Below are positions 14,215 through 15,844 of a stretch of DNA of 15,844 nt, piece by piece. A model generated the notes under the pieces. That model saw nothing but the letters and a program-made list of their open reading frames with translations. It ran no database searches and was not told where the DNA came from. The DNA is from JBDZUZ01 sp040255445 (GTDB lineage: Bacteria; Planctomycetota; Phycisphaerae; Phycisphaerales; UBA1924). Location of the stretch: contig JBDZUZ010000089.1 of NCBI GenBank assembly GCA_040255445.1, positions 1-15,844 of the forward strand, written 5' to 3'. Both the position numbers and the translations under genes were made by a program. Each line of letters starts with the position of its first letter. Within the stretch, counting starts at the first letter, position 1.

Positions 14215-14220
14215 CAGGCG

Positions 14221-15792
14221 ATGCGGACCTCGCCGCTGGACCATCCCTGGGCCTCGCTGGAGCCGAAGCGGCGTGTGGAGCACATCGCGCGGTGGCGGAA
14301 GCTCGTGGCCCGTGATGAAGCGGACCTCTGCCGGCTGATGGAGCGCGAGGTCGACAAGCCGCGGCACGAAGCGCTGCTTTCCGACCTGCTCCCGTTTCTC
14401 TCGGCGTGTCGCTGGCTCGAGAAGCGCGCGCCCGCGATCCTGCGGACGCGGTCGGTCGATGGCGCGCCGGGCTGGATGCGCGGCGTGAGCATCGTCGAGC
14501 GGCGCGAGCCGGTCGGGCGGGTGGGGATCATCGCGACATGGAACTACCCGGTGCAGCTTCTGGGGATCCAGGTGGCGCAGGCGCTCGCGGCGGGCAACCT
14601 TGTCATCGTGAAGCCCTCGGAGCGGGCCGAGCGGACGCAGGAACGCCTGCTGATGCTCGCGATCGAGGCGGGACTGCCCGAGGGCGTGCTTACCTGGGTC
14701 GATGCCCGACGCGAGGCCGGGCGCGACCTCATCGAGGCCGGCGGGCTCGATCACGTCATCTTCACCGGCTCGACGGAAGTGGGCCGGAAGGTCGCGGCGA
14801 CGCTGGCGGAGACACTGACGCCGGCAACGCTCGAACTCTCGGGGCGTGACTCGGCGTTCGTGCTCGAGGATGCGCGGCCGGGGTTTGCCGCCGCGTCGCT
14901 GTGGGGCGCGATGACGGTGAACGCCGGGCAGACCTGCATGGGTCCGCGGCGGGCGCTGGTGCACCGCGATGTTTACGAGGAGTTCTCGGCCGCGATCGAG
15001 CGGCACGCGGCGAGGGCGACGCCCCGCATGCTGATCGACGATGCCGCGGCGAAGCGGTGCTACGAGCTCGCGGCGGATGCCGTGAAGCGCGGCGGACGCG
15101 ATGCGGCGGGGCATGTCGATCCGCCCAGCGGACGGTTGTTTCGTCCGAGTGTGATCCTCGATTGCCCGCCGGTAGCGCCGCTGGTGCAGGGCGCGCACTT
15201 CGGTCCGGTGCTCGCGGTCGTGCCGGTCGATGATTTCGCCGCGGCGCTCGATATTCACCGATCGTGCGATCAGCACCTGACGGCCTCGATGTTCACCGCG
15301 GACCCGGCGCGGGCGACGCGGCTGTCGCGGCGGCTGGGAGTTACGAACCTGACGATCAACGATGCGATCGTGCCGCAGGGCCACCCGGGGGTCTCGATCG
15401 GGGGTCGGGGGCCGAGCGGATCGGGCCTGAGCCGCGGCACCGAGGGGTTGCTGGGATTGACGCGGCCCGTGTACGTCTCGACCGGGCCGGGGGCCGCGCG
15501 GCGGATGATCAAACCGCCGCCGCGGACACTGGTGCGGATGGTCGCGGCGGGGGTGCGGTGGTGGTACGGGCGGGGTGCGGATGCGTCCAAACCTATCCCG
15601 CGGGCGAAGCCGGGTCGGCCGGGCGAACCGCCGATCGGGATCGATGGTCTGCCGACGGGTTTGACCCGCTCGGCCGAGAACGAGCCCGGCGAACGGCTCG
15701 CTGACCGGGCCGGGATCGGCCCGGCGGGTAGCCCGAAGAACGGGCAGGTACAGGAAAGGACGGGCGCGGATGCGCCCGGATCGAGACGATGA
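14221..15792 (+). CDS. Aldehyde dehydrogenase (ALDH3-like), probably carotenoid aldehyde oxidation
   Basis: A 523-residue NAD(P)-dependent aldehyde dehydrogenase. ATWNYP (105-110) holds the oxyanion Asn108; Lys131 is in VIVKPSE; FTGSTEVG (181-188) is the cofactor turn; Glu205 in LELSGRD is the general base; and Cys239 in NAGQTCMGPRR is the nucleophile. The short N-terminus resembles ALDH3 and the staphyloxanthin-type diapocarotenal dehydrogenases. Placed divergently beside a crtI/crtN-type desaturase and overlapping another FAD enzyme, it plausibly converts a terminal carotenoid aldehyde to the acid. Odd points: the usual EEIFGP reads GAHFGP (324-329), so the Glu that holds the cofactor ribose is replaced, and about 100 extra residues follow the domain, starting with the amphipathic RTLVRMVAAGVRWWYG (435-450) and ending disordered. 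The TGA overlaps the next ATG (ATGA). A general fatty-aldehyde role is the main alternative. Confidence 0.85.
   Translation: MRTSPLDHPWASLEPKRRVEHIARWRKLVARDEADLCRLMEREVDKPRHEALLSDLLPFLSACRWLEKRAPAILRTRSVDGAPGWMRGVSIVERREPVGRVGIIATWNYPVQLLGIQVAQALAAGNLVIVKPSERAERTQERLLMLAIEAGLPEGVLTWVDARREAGRDLIEAGGLDHVIFTGSTEVGRKVAATLAETLTPATLELSGRDSAFVLEDARPGFAAASLWGAMTVNAGQTCMGPRRALVHRDVYEEFSAAIERHAARATPRMLIDDAAAKRCYELAADAVKRGGRDAAGHVDPPSGRLFRPSVILDCPPVAPLVQGAHFGPVLAVVPVDDFAAALDIHRSCDQHLTASMFTADPARATRLSRRLGVTNLTINDAIVPQGHPGVSIGGRGPSGSGLSRGTEGLLGLTRPVYVSTGPGAARRMIKPPPRTLVRMVAAGVRWWYGRGADASKPIPRAKPGRPGEPPIGIDGLPTGLTRSAENEPGERLADRAGIGPAGSPKNGQVQERTGADAPGSRR
15761..15778 (+). promoter_or_regulatory. Hairpin between SD and start codon of the partial FAD gene
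   Basis: CGGGCGC (15761-15767) and GCGCCCG (15772-15778) form a perfect 7-bp stem with a 4-nt loop. GGAAAGGA (15753-15760), an SD-like purine run, abuts its 5' side, and exactly 10 nt separate its 3' side from ATG 15789. The site lies inside the end of the aldehyde dehydrogenase gene. The arrangement matches the one in front of ATG 2871. Confidence 0.4.
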
Positions 15793-15844
15793 CGCAGCCG
15801 AAGCATGTGGTCGTGGTGGGCGGGGGGCTCGCGGGACTGTCGAG
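15789..15844 (+). CDS. FAD-dependent oxidoreductase, N-terminus only
   Basis: Only 18 residues are in the window: MTQPKHVVVVGGGLAGLS. VVVVGGGLAGLS is a Rossmann FAD-binding motif of the amine oxidase/CrtI superfamily. It starts within the stop of the aldehyde dehydrogenase gene (ATGA overlap), so translation is probably coupled. In this setting the likely candidates are HpnE (hydroxysqualene dehydroxylase) or a second carotenoid desaturase or oxygenase (CrtN/CrtP type). The fragment cannot decide between them. The gene is cut by the window edge. Confidence 0.7.
   Translation, partial: MTQPKHVVVVGGGLAGLS

Noticed and set aside
13045..15384. A 779-residue open frame on the - strand across the desaturase and aldehyde dehydrogenase genes
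   Set aside because: It overlaps two clear genes in other frames, is very rich in Arg, Pro and His, and has no domain motif. Long antisense frames are expected in such GC-rich DNA.

Overview
The window reads as ordinary chromosome of a GC-rich Gram-negative bacterium. It is most likely a planctomycete of the Phycisphaerae type. This placement is inferred from two secreted proteins ending in IPAPAA, a hydrophobic stretch and RRRR (a PEP-CTERM-like sorting tail common in that group), from several small lipoproteins, and from a carotenoid block that resembles the planctomycete C30 type. I see no phage, IS element, CRISPR array, tRNA or rRNA.

Left part (1-7245, all + strand): a small lipoprotein; an FAD enzyme whose motifs match eukaryotic-type UDP-galactopyranose mutase; a 356-bp gap with leader-like hairpins; an unrecognised conserved-looking protein; rsmD (16S rRNA methyltransferase) with an unusual charged insertion; and a large secreted M16 zinc protease. 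Middle part (7255-10719, all - strand): a second small lipoprotein that ends tail to tail with the protease; a kbl-type PLP enzyme; and two adjacent paralogous secreted DNRLRE-type proteins separated by a strong terminator hairpin. Right part: ndh (type II NADH dehydrogenase) and a crtI/crtN-type carotenoid desaturase on the - strand, divergent from an aldehyde dehydrogenase whose stop overlaps the start of another FAD enzyme that runs off the edge. Desaturase, aldehyde dehydrogenase and a further FAD enzyme together suggest a route to an oxidised (carboxylated) carotenoid, probably C30.

The most interesting signals are regulatory. A GCTANNNT element, read as an extended -10 box, lies in front of at least six genes. 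At three genes a TANNNT box ends only 6-7 nt before the start codon with no Shine-Dalgarno sequence, which predicts leaderless mRNAs. Two other starts (2871 and 15789) share one layout: a purine-rich SD, a perfect 7-bp hairpin directly after it, then exactly 10 nt to ATG. Short tandem repeats sit in the crtI leader (4 x 12 bp) and in the 5' end of ndh (6 x 15 bp). All functional calls rest on reading motifs by eye; no database search was run.
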